A stretch of 5,607 bases of DNA from Acidobacteriota bacterium (GTDB lineage Bacteria > Acidobacteriota > Thermoanaerobaculia > Multivoradales > JAHEKO01), in NCBI GenBank assembly GCA_006227875.1, contig SBFI01000100.1, forward strand, positions 1 through 5,607. The letters run 5' to 3'. Below, in pieces: positions 1-5,607 of this stretch. The notes under the pieces were generated by a model. It worked only from the letters and a program-made list of their open reading frames with translations. It ran no database searches and was not told the DNA's origin. The first letter of the stretch is position 1. Every line of letters begins with the position of its first letter. Made by a program: the position numbers and the translations under genes.

Positions 1-732
1 TTCGTTCTCCGGCTGACCAAAGCCCAGCGCGGTGATGTAGTTGCTCAGGGCCTCCAACCATACATAGATGGTCTGACCCGGGTGCCCCGGGAAGGGGATA
101 CCCCAGGCGAGATTGGCCCGACTGACCGAAAGATCCTTTAGCCCTCTCTCGACAAAACTCTTGACCTCGTTACCGCGGCTGACAGGCAGCACGCTCCCAG
201 GGTTCTGCTCGTACCAGTCGAGCAGGGGCTTCTGATAGCGAGAGAGTCTGAAGAAGATGTTGTCTTCGGACTTCCACTCCACCGGGGCCTCATGCACCTC
301 ACACAGCTTGCCGGGCAGCAGCTCCTTCTCGGTATAGAAGGACTCGCACGAAGTGCAGTACCAACCTTCGTGCCGATCGGTGTAGAAATCACCGGCCTCC
401 TGGATTCGCCGCACAACCTCTTCGACACCTATACGGTGTCGCGCCTCGGTGGTGCGGATGAAATCGTCGTGTGAGATTCCCAGCTCCTCCCAGAGCCGGT
501 GATAGCGCGAGACCACCCGATCGGCCAGTTCGATCGGCTCGACTCCCTCCTCCTCGGCCGCCCGTTCGATCTTCTGCCCGTGCTCGTCGGTGCCGGTCAG
601 AAAGTGGACATTGAGGCCCGAAAGGCGCTGATAGCGGGCCATGACATCGGCCACGACGGTGGTGTAGATATGCCCGATGTGGGGCAGATCGTTGACGTAG
701 TAAATCGGTGTGGTGACGTAGAAACTGGGCAT
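1..732 (-). CDS. metG: Methionine--tRNA ligase, N-terminal part (cut by window edge)
   Basis: Class I aminoacyl-tRNA synthetase that charges tRNA-Met with methionine in the cytoplasm. I translated 244 residues in one open frame from an ATG at 732 to the window edge. The N-terminus has the MetRS signature VTTPIYYVNDLPHIGH, with the HIGH ATP-binding motif at residues 18-21 and FLTGTDEHGQK at about 44-54. A zinc-knuckle set is visible in the connective peptide: C126, C129, C144 and H147. This is the single-knuckle arrangement known from Thermus-type MetRS, rather than the two-knuckle E. coli type. AWGIPFPG and YVWLEALSNYI (about 209-233) continue the Rossmann core. The KMSKS loop and anticodon-binding domain lie beyond the window, so total length cannot be judged. 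The start is supported by GGAG (742-745, 9-nt spacing) and by an extended -10 promoter just upstream. Identification is secure. Confidence 0.97.
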   Translation of the reverse strand, partial: MPSFYVTTPIYYVNDLPHIGHIYTTVVADVMARYQRLSGLNVHFLTGTDEHGQKIERAAEEEGVEPIELADRVVSRYHRLWEELGISHDDFIRTTEARHRIGVEEVVRRIQEAGDFYTDRHEGWYCTSCESFYTEKELLPGKLCEVHEAPVEWKSEDNIFFRLSRYQKPLLDWYEQNPGSVLPVSRGNEVKSFVERGLKDLSVSRANLAWGIPFPGHPGQTIYVWLEALSNYITALGFGQPENE

Positions 733-741
733 CACGGCCGG

Positions 742-764
742 CTCCGGAGCGCGTGATTGTACCA
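742..764 (-). promoter_or_regulatory. Extended -10 promoter and ribosome-binding site of metG
   Basis: On the minus strand the gap before metG reads TGGTACAAT (756-764). This is an extended -10 element (TGn followed by a 5/6 match to TATAAT). No good -35 hexamer sits 16-18 bp upstream, which is typical when an extended -10 is used. Transcription would start near 749, giving a short leader. A Shine-Dalgarno GGAG (742-745) lies 9 nt before the ATG. This gives metG its own promoter, separate from the HD-GYP gene that ends 87 bases upstream. It is called from sequence only. Confidence 0.5.
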
Positions 765-819
765 GACCGCCCGAGGGGGAACGCCGGTTTCCGGGAGCTG
801 ATCAGTTCGGAGACAGGGC

Positions 820-2973
820 CTAGCTCCCCGACCAGGCCGCCCGGTCCTTCTTGTCCTCCCCCGCCTCCTCTTCGTCGCGAATGAGTTGCAGAAATATACC
901 CACCACCTGGGGATCGAACTTCTTCCCCGCCTCTCGCGCAATGCTGTCGACGACTTCCTTTCGGCCGCCCGGGGGCCGGTAGGGTCGAGCCGATCTCATG
1001 GCGTCGTAATAATCAGCCACCATCAGGATGCGAGCGCCAAGATGAATCTCCTCGCCGATTAAGCCGTGCGGGTAGCCCTTGCCATCGTATTGCTCGTGAT
1101 GCTGGAGGACGATGGGAACGGCATTGGCCAGTGCCGGCACGGGCTCCAAGATCCGCGCGCCCATCTCGACGTGGCCGCGCACCACCTCCATCTCGGCCTC
1201 GGACAACCGAGAGGGCTTGTCGAGCATCTTGGAAGTGATGCCGATCTTGCCGATGTCGTGGAGAAGGGCCCCCTGGTGGAGAACTCCAAGTTCTTCTTCC
1301 GAGAGGTCCATAGCACGGCCTATTCTCAATGCCATGGCCGTCACCCTCTCCGAATGACCCATCGTCCAGTGCGATTTGGCATCGATGGCACGGGCTAGCG
1401 CGGTGAGGGTGCCCCAGCTCAGCCGATCGAGCTCTTCGATGAGCCGCGCGTTGGAGAGGGCAACGGCCACCTGATCGGCCAGCTGCCGCGCCTGTTCCAG
1501 AGTATCTGGCGCGAGTTGTGTGGGTTTGCTGATCCCAGCCGCCAGGATCGCTGCCAATTGCCCTTTGAGCAAGATAGGCAGGACCAGCGCCGATCGATCT
1601 CCTCGAGCTCGAAGCTCCTGCAAATAGGTCGGGCAGTCTGCGTCGAGAGTCAGGACGCGGTAGTCGGATCTCTCCCGAAGATCAGAGACTTCTTCGGAGC
1701 TCAGGTCGGTGGCAATTGGGTCGGCACCTACCTGGACACCGACACCCTGGACAAAGGTCCGCCCTTCGAGCGATGACTCGACATCGAGCAGCGTCAGGCT
1801 CACGTGCGCACAGGGAACGATCTTGTTCACATTGGCCAAGGTAGTTCCCACGATGGTCTCGGTGTCGAGCGCCGACAGCACTGCCTGAACGATCTCGTTC
1901 ATCGTCGTCAACGCATTGAATTGACGACCGAGATCGCCTGCCATGGCATTGAAGGAGTCGGCCAGCTGCTCGAACTCGTCGCCGCTATCGATCTCCACCC
2001 GAGTGTCGAATTCCCGGCCGGCAATACGGTGGGTGCCCTCCTGAAGCTTCTCCAGCGGTCCAAGGCTTCTGCGGATCTGGCTGGTCGCCAAGAGCAGCAC
2101 CACCCAGAGAGTCGTTAGCAGAATCAGCGGAAACGTTCGCTTGAAATCCTTTAGCGGGTCAATCATCTTCGCGGTCGACTCACTCAGGATCACAGTAAGG
2201 CCCGGGTGTGAGAACCCGTGGAGTGGCAACAATCGGTACCTTGCGAGATAGTCGGTATCCTCTTGGCGCCAGGATATGAAGCCGCGAGGTTCTGCGCCGA
2301 TCTGATGGGCCGCGGTCGACGGCAATTGGGCTGGTGTCTCGAAGGAGCAGTAGACCATCTGTCGCTTCGGTGGATAGAAGATGCAGAGCTCCATGCCGGC
2401 CGGAAGAATGTTGTCCCGTCCCGGACCCCACCAGAGATAGGGCGAATCGATCTCTCCCCAAAGTAGCCCTGCTTCCGGTTTGCCTGGCTCGATCGTCCAG
2501 CCCAGGAGCATTCGCGCCTCGGATTGGGAGCTCCCGGATACCGCCAGAACGGTGCGACCCCCGGCAAGATGTTCGAGGTCCGCCTCGTCCAGTACCGGAA
2601 GCTCCGGCATGGTGCCGCTTTGAGATTCGATCTCACCTGCGCCAGTGGCGAGTGCAAATCCAGAGAAGCGTGGCGCCGTCAGGTCGTCTGGTGATTCGGG
2701 CACCACTTGCCCGGGGAGATCGCCTTTGTCGATCAGCTGGCTGACCGCCAGCTCGAGCTCGCCGCTCAACAACGTCAAGCGCTCGAGTATCGCCATGGCC
2801 TGGGTCTTGCTGAGCTGGTGGAGACGCTCCTCACTTTGGGTTCGCAGCTCTCGAGTCACAGATCGATAGGAGACAACCGCCAGTGCAAGGATTGGGAGCA
2901 GAGAACAGACGACAAACAGGAAAAAGATCCTGCGCCCTACGCGGCTGCGGAGAAAGGCGGAGTCGATCTTCAC
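820..2973 (-). CDS. Membrane-bound HD-GYP phosphodiesterase with Cache-like sensor, HAMP and GAF domains
   Basis: Predicted sensor-regulated phosphodiesterase of 717 aa. HD-GYP enzymes hydrolyse cyclic di-GMP (some prefer 3'3'-cGAMP) and so affect motility, biofilm and pili. Seen in order: a basic N-terminus and membrane helix (about 14-35); a long helix and alpha/beta extracytoplasmic region (about 36-278) resembling a double Cache sensor, with C197 and C209 as a possible disulfide; a second membrane helix (about 281-299); HAMP (about 297-350); GAF (about 360-512); and HD-GYP (about 515-700). Predicted metal-site residues are intact: H540, H572-D573 in HDIGK, H601, H625-H626 and D654. The GYP signature HHEQYDGKGYPHGL begins at 625. 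No GGDEF domain is present. The charged tail after about 700 looks disordered. The start is GTG. It is forced by an in-frame TAG (2983-2985) four codons upstream and by the membrane helix that follows; no clear Shine-Dalgarno is seen. It lies 12 bases after the pseudopilin stop, which suggests co-transcription. The ligand is unknown. Confidence 0.93.
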   Translation of the reverse strand: MKIDSAFLRSRVGRRIFFLFVVCSLLPILALAVVSYRSVTRELRTQSEERLHQLSKTQAMAILERLTLLSGELELAVSQLIDKGDLPGQVVPESPDDLTAPRFSGFALATGAGEIESQSGTMPELPVLDEADLEHLAGGRTVLAVSGSSQSEARMLLGWTIEPGKPEAGLLWGEIDSPYLWWGPGRDNILPAGMELCIFYPPKRQMVYCSFETPAQLPSTAAHQIGAEPRGFISWRQEDTDYLARYRLLPLHGFSHPGLTVILSESTAKMIDPLKDFKRTFPLILLTTLWVVLLLATSQIRRSLGPLEKLQEGTHRIAGREFDTRVEIDSGDEFEQLADSFNAMAGDLGRQFNALTTMNEIVQAVLSALDTETIVGTTLANVNKIVPCAHVSLTLLDVESSLEGRTFVQGVGVQVGADPIATDLSSEEVSDLRERSDYRVLTLDADCPTYLQELRARGDRSALVLPILLKGQLAAILAAGISKPTQLAPDTLEQARQLADQVAVALSNARLIEELDRLSWGTLTALARAIDAKSHWTMGHSERVTAMALRIGRAMDLSEEELGVLHQGALLHDIGKIGITSKMLDKPSRLSEAEMEVVRGHVEMGARILEPVPALANAVPIVLQHHEQYDGKGYPHGLIGEEIHLGARILMVADYYDAMRSARPYRPPGGRKEVVDSIAREAGKKFDPQVVGIFLQLIRDEEEAGEDKKDRAAWSGS

Positions 2974-2985
2974 TTCAGAGGGCTA

Positions 2986-3480
2986 TCAGTGGTCCAACGC
3001 AATCCCGATGTAGAACCCATTGTCGGCTCGGACAATGTCGTCGTGACTTTTGGCATTCATCAGAGGCTTTCTCCACTCCCCATCGGGGCCTGCGCTGAAC
3101 AGGTCGTAGTCTTCGTTGAGTGGCACCTGATGTTGATCGAGTCGCCTGTCGTTGTTCCAATTCTTGGCAGTATTTGGAAGATAATGGTAGGGATTCCCCC
3201 AGCGGTCGATCCGGGGGACTCGACCGAGATCATCAAGGCTATCCGGCAATCTCTCATTCATCCTCTCGTACATATCGATTGCGAATTGGAGGGCCAGTAG
3301 GTCGCCTATCACCCCTTTGCTGGCCGTCTTCCGAAGGACCTGGAAGTATCCAGGAACAGCCAACACCGACAGTGTTCCGAGTAGGGCAGCAACAATGAGA
3401 ACTTCGAAGGCAGTAAGACCTCGCCTGCGACGAATCCGCCGAGAGGGACCACGAGACCAACAAATGGGCCAGGCGTTCAT
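2986..3480 (-). CDS. GspG-like pseudopilin (type IV pilin-like protein)
   Basis: Type IV pilin/type II secretion pseudopilin-like protein of 164 aa. Such proteins are inserted in the inner membrane, cleaved by prepilin peptidase and polymerised into pili or pseudopili. A basic leader (RRIRRRRG, ending at G21) precedes the cleavage site, then LTAFEVLIV with the key Glu at mature position +5 (E26) and a hydrophobic helix (about 22-44). The C-terminal half has the GspG-like pattern DRWGNPYHYL (92-101) and DYDLFSAGPDGE (124-135), where the related major pseudopilin binds calcium, plus DDIVRADNGF near the end. The 21-residue leader is longer than in most pilins. I chose the ATG at 3480 because AAGG lies 6 nt upstream; a TTG at 3486, overlapping the preceding stop, is the alternative. 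The gap to the upstream lipoprotein gene is 2 bp. No secretion ATPase or other pilus gene is in view, so its assembly machine must be elsewhere. The exact class (major, minor or orphan) is unresolved. Confidence 0.87.
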   Translation of the reverse strand: MNAWPICWSRGPSRRIRRRRGLTAFEVLIVAALLGTLSVLAVPGYFQVLRKTASKGVIGDLLALQFAIDMYERMNERLPDSLDDLGRVPRIDRWGNPYHYLPNTAKNWNNDRRLDQHQVPLNEDYDLFSAGPDGEWRKPLMNAKSHDDIVRADNGFYIGIALDH

Positions 3481-3482
3481 CG

Positions 3483-3944
3483 TCAACCTTGCTCCAAACT
3501 AGCAACCGGGTTGGATCCGTCCGCTTCGAGATTCGAACGGGCCGACTCGGCGGCTTCGATCTCGATTTCAACCCGTTTCCAGACCACGCTGGGGCGGTTC
3601 TTATACCTTATCTCTTCACCTTCTGGGTCATAGTTGAGCGTTTGCGAGTACTCCAACCCCTCCGGCGAGAGATAGTGGATCCGATAGATCGAGGTACCCT
3701 CCTCTTGAATTGTCTCGACATCGATAATCGGGTTCTCTGTGGCTTGATCTCCACCAATGCCGAAATGAATCGTCCGGGCTTCTAGTTTTAGAAAACGGCC
3801 CTCATATCGCTGGTCATCGGTCACCCACACGCCGATGAGCTCTTCCGGGACTTCGGCCGGCTCCGGTTGTGTGCACCCCGGAGTACCAATCGCCACCAGA
3901 GACAAAGCCGTCAAGAGCAACAAACGGAATTTCATTAGCCACAT
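3483..3944 (-). CDS. Small predicted lipoprotein of unknown function
   Basis: A 153-aa protein with a lipoprotein-type signal peptide: a short basic n-region (MKFR), a leucine-rich core, then TPGC with the acceptor Cys at residue 24. TPGC is a weak lipobox (T at -3, P at -2). Thr follows the Cys, so no Asp inner-membrane retention signal is seen. The mature part begins with a Pro/Glu-rich linker and continues as a probable beta-rich domain: ELIGVWVTDDQRYEGRFLKLE, then ENPIIDVE, IYRIHYLSPEG, and RYKNRPSVVWKR. The alternating pattern recalls small beta-barrel or lipocalin-like folds, but I do not recognise a named family. The acidic, Ser/Asn-rich C-terminus looks disordered. Possible starts are GTG 3947, ATG 3944 and ATG 3935, none with a clear Shine-Dalgarno; 3935 gives a more typical signal peptide (MKFRLLLL). 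It is the first gene after a strong promoter and ends 2 bp before the pseudopilin ATG, so the two probably act together. Confidence 0.78.
   Translation of the reverse strand: MWLMKFRLLLLTALSLVAIGTPGCTQPEPAEVPEELIGVWVTDDQRYEGRFLKLEARTIHFGIGGDQATENPIIDVETIQEEGTSIYRIHYLSPEGLEYSQTLNYDPEGEEIRYKNRPSVVWKRVEIEIEAAESARSNLEADGSNPVASLEQG
3487..3495 (-). promoter_or_regulatory. Ribosome-binding site region deciding the pseudopilin start
   Basis: The minus strand reads GGAGCAAGG followed by TTGACGATG. AAGG (3487-3490) lies 6 nt before the ATG at 3480. GGAG (3492-3495) lies 11 nt before that ATG and 5 nt before an in-frame TTG at 3486. Both starts are possible, but the ATG has the stronger codon and suitable spacing. 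The site sits inside the end of the lipoprotein gene, so the two genes are likely translationally coupled. Confidence 0.5.
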
Positions 3945-3967
3945 CACGAGAAGCCCGAAAGAAGTTA

Positions 3968-3996
3968 AGTATCGCCGACCCGTCGAGCGTGGTCAA
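3968..3996 (-). promoter_or_regulatory. Sigma70-type promoter of the lipoprotein-pseudopilin-HD-GYP operon
   Basis: On the minus strand TTGACC (3991-3996, 5/6 match to TTGACA) is followed after exactly 17 bp by GATACT (3968-3973, 4/6 match to TATAAT including the key A at position 2 and T at position 6). Transcription would start near 3961, giving a leader of roughly 15-25 nt before the lipoprotein start. The 132-base gap between radC and the lipoprotein gene holds no other convincing gene or terminator, and this is its best regulatory signal. Confidence 0.55.
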
Positions 3997-4076
3997 TGAG
4001 CTGGATCACGAAGGAGCCTCTATTCACTTATGCACATCCCTGAATAACGCGTGCCTGACACAGAAGAAGCAGCCTG

Positions 4077-4769
4077 CTACCACCCTCCCCTTTTCTTCAG
4101 CGAGACCCACCGGCCACCGCCGCCGACGATGAGGTGATCGACCAGGCGGAGACCCACGACTTCGCCGGCGTTGGCCATGCGGCGGGTGAAGGCAAGGTCC
4201 TCGGCGCTGGGTGAGGGATCGCCGCTGGGGTGGGTGTGGAAAAGGACAAGACCCGCAGCGTTTCGCAGCAGACCCTGTTTTAGGATGGCCCGCGGCTCGA
4301 CCGCCGCCCGATTGAGGGTGCCGCGAAAGATCTCGGTGTCCTGGATCAGCCGGTTGCGGGTGTCCAGAAACAGAGCCCCCATCACCTCCTGACCCTGGAG
4401 ACCGTAGCGCAGCGCCAGAAAGGTCGCCACTGCCTCGGGATGGGTAAGCAGATCCCGCTCGGGAAGATCGGCGCGGGCGATGCGGCGGGCAAGCTCGACC
4501 GAGGCGAGCAGCGCCGCCGCCTTCGCCGGCCCCACACCCATCCGCCGGAGCTCCTGCGAGCTCGAGCCCAGCAGGCCACCCAGACCGCCGCTGCCCCGCA
4601 GAACTTCGCGCGCCAGGTCAAGTACCGATAGCCCCGGCCGCCCGGTGCGCAGGAGTATGGCCACCAGCTCGGTATCGGACAGACCGGAGCTGCCATTGCG
4701 TAGTAGACGCTCCCGCGGCCGCTCGTCGATTGGCAGGTCTCTTACCAGTCGTCCGGAGTCCGGTCTCAT
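4077..4769 (-). CDS. radC: RadC family protein (UPF0758, JAMM/MPN fold)
   Basis: A 230-aa RadC/UPF0758 protein, the normal family length. The N-terminal region has the family opening DLPIDERPRERLLRNG, then LSDTELVAILLRTG. A helix-hairpin-helix-like segment follows (RRMGVGPAKAAALLASVELARR cut into parts, about 75-96). The C-terminal domain carries the JAMM metalloprotease-like signature HTHPSGDPSPSAED: H178, H180, S188 and D191, with E128 (QEVMGALFLD) as the probable JAMM glutamate. LVDHLIVGGGGRWVSL closes the domain. The old link to DNA repair is not well supported for the family and the biochemical role is unknown. A residue that is often Glu in relatives (PRE) is Ala here (A161). The ATG start has only a weak AGG 6 nt upstream. 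It stands alone between two gaps of over 110 bases, so it is probably not in a tight operon with either neighbour. Confidence 0.95.
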   Translation of the reverse strand: MRPDSGRLVRDLPIDERPRERLLRNGSSGLSDTELVAILLRTGRPGLSVLDLAREVLRGSGGLGGLLGSSSQELRRMGVGPAKAAALLASVELARRIARADLPERDLLTHPEAVATFLALRYGLQGQEVMGALFLDTRNRLIQDTEIFRGTLNRAAVEPRAILKQGLLRNAAGLVLFHTHPSGDPSPSAEDLAFTRRMANAGEVVGLRLVDHLIVGGGGRWVSLKKRGGW

Positions 4770-4884
4770 GTCTTGCCTGTTGTCGGCGGGCCCGAAGCGG
4801 GTCCCACACCCTCTCTAGACGAAATGAGGGTAGGCAATCTTTCACCCACGCGGGTGAAAGCTGAAAATGGATCGCTGTCAGGAG
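4770..4884. other. Intergenic gap between the SDR gene and radC
   Basis: This 115-base gap contains a perfect 9-bp hairpin (described separately) and, nearer to radC, a GC-rich imperfect hairpin at 4788-4805 (7 bp with one bulged base and a 3-nt loop), which would fall in the radC leader. I do not see a convincing promoter for radC. The best -10-like string (TAGAGA) has a TTGCCT only 14 bp upstream, which is too close. radC transcription may start here from a poor-consensus promoter or read through from the SDR gene. Confidence 0.4.
4839..4860 (-). terminator. Perfect 9-bp inverted repeat; candidate terminator or operator
   Basis: CTTTCACCC and GGGTGAAAG form a perfect 9-bp stem around a 4-nt loop, starting 24 bases after the SDR stop codon. 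The position fits a transcript end for the SDR gene. However, no T-run follows on either strand, so a classic Rho-independent terminator is not supported. With only one mismatched pair at the centre, the 22-bp dyad is also the size of a typical repressor operator in front of radC. The structure is certain; its role is not. Confidence 0.45.
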
Positions 4885-5607
4885 TCAGCCCGCGAGGACA
4901 CTGCCGCCGTTGACGTTGAGGATCTCGCCGGTGATGTGCCGGGCCAGAGGCGAGGCCATGAAGAGAACCGGACCGGCGATGTCGTCGGGGTCCGCCACCC
5001 GGCCCAGGGGTATCCCGGCCTCGATCCGCTCCTGACCACCGTCGGCAAAGGGCTCGATACACATGTCGGTGTCCACCCAGCCGGGTGCGACCGCATTGAC
5101 CCGGATATCCGGCGCCAGCTCGGTCGACCAGGACTTCGTAGCGGCGATGATCGCCCCCTTGCTGGCCGCATAGGGGCTGTAGAAGGCCTCGCCCCGCTGG
5201 CCGGCAGTGGAAGAGATATTGACGATATTGCCGTCGTCGGCCTCCCGCAGCAGTGGTACGGCTTCGCGGGCGCAGACAAACGGCGCTCGCAGGTTGACCT
5301 GCCAGGTCTCTTCGAGCCGCTCATCGTCCAGCTTTTCGATCGGGTTGTGAACCCAGATCCCGGCGTTGTTCACTAGACAGTCCAAGCGACCCCACTCGGA
5401 GCGGATCCGTTCCAGCACCGGGCCGGCCTGGTCGACAAGGGAGAGATCCGCCCGAGCCTTGAGGTGGGGCCGGGCCGAGATCTCCTGGAGCTCTCCCAAC
5501 ACCAGCGCGGCCGCCTCTTCGTTGCTCCGGTAGTGGACCATCACGGTCGCCCCGGCGTGGGCGAAAGAGCGGGCGCAGGCGGCACCTATCCCCCGGCTGC
5601 CGCCGGT
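4885..5607 (-). CDS. SDR family oxidoreductase, FabG-like (N-terminus cut by window edge)
   Basis: NAD(P)-dependent short-chain dehydrogenase/reductase of the classical type. The frame is open to the window edge and gives 240 residues, missing only the first few before the coenzyme-binding loop. The fragment begins TGGSRGIGAA (the TGxxxGIG motif). It continues with LVNNAG (about 78-83), the catalytic-tetrad Asn (about N105), VNISSTAG with the catalytic Ser (about S133), and SPYAASKG with Y146 and K150. APGWVDTDM follows, then the C-terminal substrate-loop and dimer region ending NVNGGSVLAG. The Ser-Tyr spacing of 13 matches FabG. All four catalytic residues are present, so it is probably active. 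An ATG or GTG near 5541-5544 is internal, not the true start, because the Rossmann motif lies upstream of it. The substrate cannot be deduced: fatty acid synthesis FabG, a 3-hydroxyacyl or sugar dehydrogenase, or a detoxifying reductase all remain possible. Confidence 0.94.
   Translation of the reverse strand, partial: TGGSRGIGAACARSFAHAGATVMVHYRSNEEAAALVLGELQEISARPHLKARADLSLVDQAGPVLERIRSEWGRLDCLVNNAGIWVHNPIEKLDDERLEETWQVNLRAPFVCAREAVPLLREADDGNIVNISSTAGQRGEAFYSPYAASKGAIIAATKSWSTELAPDIRVNAVAPGWVDTDMCIEPFADGGQERIEAGIPLGRVADPDDIAGPVLFMASPLARHITGEILNVNGGSVLAG

Noticed and set aside
499..756. Plus-strand open frame of 85 codons
   Set aside because: It is antisense to the HIGH-containing N-terminus of metG, and its translation mirrors that gene rather than any known family.
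798..805. CTGATCAG palindrome as terminator or operator
   Set aside because: It is an 8-bp palindrome with only partial extension and no T-run, and is too short to call.
732..941. Minus-strand open frame of 69 codons upstream of metG
   Set aside because: It is in another frame of the HD-GYP 3' end and the gap, is arginine-rich without a motif, and would run through the metG promoter.
1066..1398. Plus-strand open frame of 110 codons
   Set aside because: It is fully antisense to the HD-GYP catalytic domain and is a coding shadow of a GC-rich gene.
2707..3300. Plus-strand open frame of 197 codons
   Set aside because: It lies antisense to the end of the pseudopilin gene and the start of the HD-GYP gene, both of which have clear family motifs. 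The translation shows no recognisable domain.
3869..4132. Plus-strand open frame of 87 codons covering the radC-lipoprotein gap
   Set aside because: It overlaps two real genes at its ends, has a low-complexity translation with no motif, and shows no ribosome-binding site. It is probably chance.
4382..4696. Minus-strand 104-codon frame inside radC
   Set aside because: It is an alternative frame of radC. Its Trp/Arg/Cys-rich composition is typical of out-of-frame GC-rich DNA.
4818..4843. Possible radC promoter (TTGCCT ... TAGAGA)
   Set aside because: The spacer is only 14 bp and the -10 match is poor, so it is not supportable as a promoter.
1..5607. CRISPR array, tRNA/rRNA gene, IS element or prophage module
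   Set aside because: No direct-repeat array, cloverleaf sequence, transposase or integrase motif, or target-site duplication was seen on either strand.

Overview
The window is a GC-rich bacterial chromosomal segment with six protein genes, all on the minus strand. They read right to left: SDR oxidoreductase (5' end cut by the window), radC, a small lipoprotein, a type IV/type II pseudopilin, a membrane-anchored HD-GYP protein, and metG (3' end cut by the window). A lipoprotein signal, a pseudopilin and c-di-GMP turnover suggest a diderm. The RadC active-site segment (HTHPSGDPSPSAED) and C-terminus look, from memory, like Acidobacteriota-type proteins. That phylum assignment is an inference with low to moderate confidence. 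I see no RNA gene, transposase, IS end, CRISPR array or plus-strand gene, and no gene-free stretch longer than about 130 bases.

Right part (4077-5607): a FabG-like short-chain dehydrogenase/reductase enters at its TGGSRGIG nucleotide-binding loop and ends at 4885. A 115-base gap follows, holding a 9-bp perfect hairpin (4839-4860) and a GC-rich imperfect hairpin. radC (UPF0758, JAMM fold) then runs to 4077.

Middle part (820-3996): a 132-base gap carries a good sigma70-type promoter (TTGACC, 17-bp spacer, GATACT). It drives a compact three-gene unit: lipoprotein, 2-bp gap, GspG-like pseudopilin, 12-bp gap, HD-GYP protein. The HD-GYP protein has two membrane segments around a Cache-like extracytoplasmic domain, then HAMP, GAF and an intact HD-GYP catalytic domain. 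A reasonable reading is a signalling and surface module. An envelope signal would control c-di-GMP breakdown, and the two small exported proteins would act in the same envelope or pilus-like assembly. This three-gene set is the part most worth following up.

Left part (1-819): an 87-base gap with an extended -10 promoter (TGGTACAAT) and a GGAG ribosome-binding site precedes metG, the essential methionyl-tRNA synthetase, of which 244 N-terminal residues are present.
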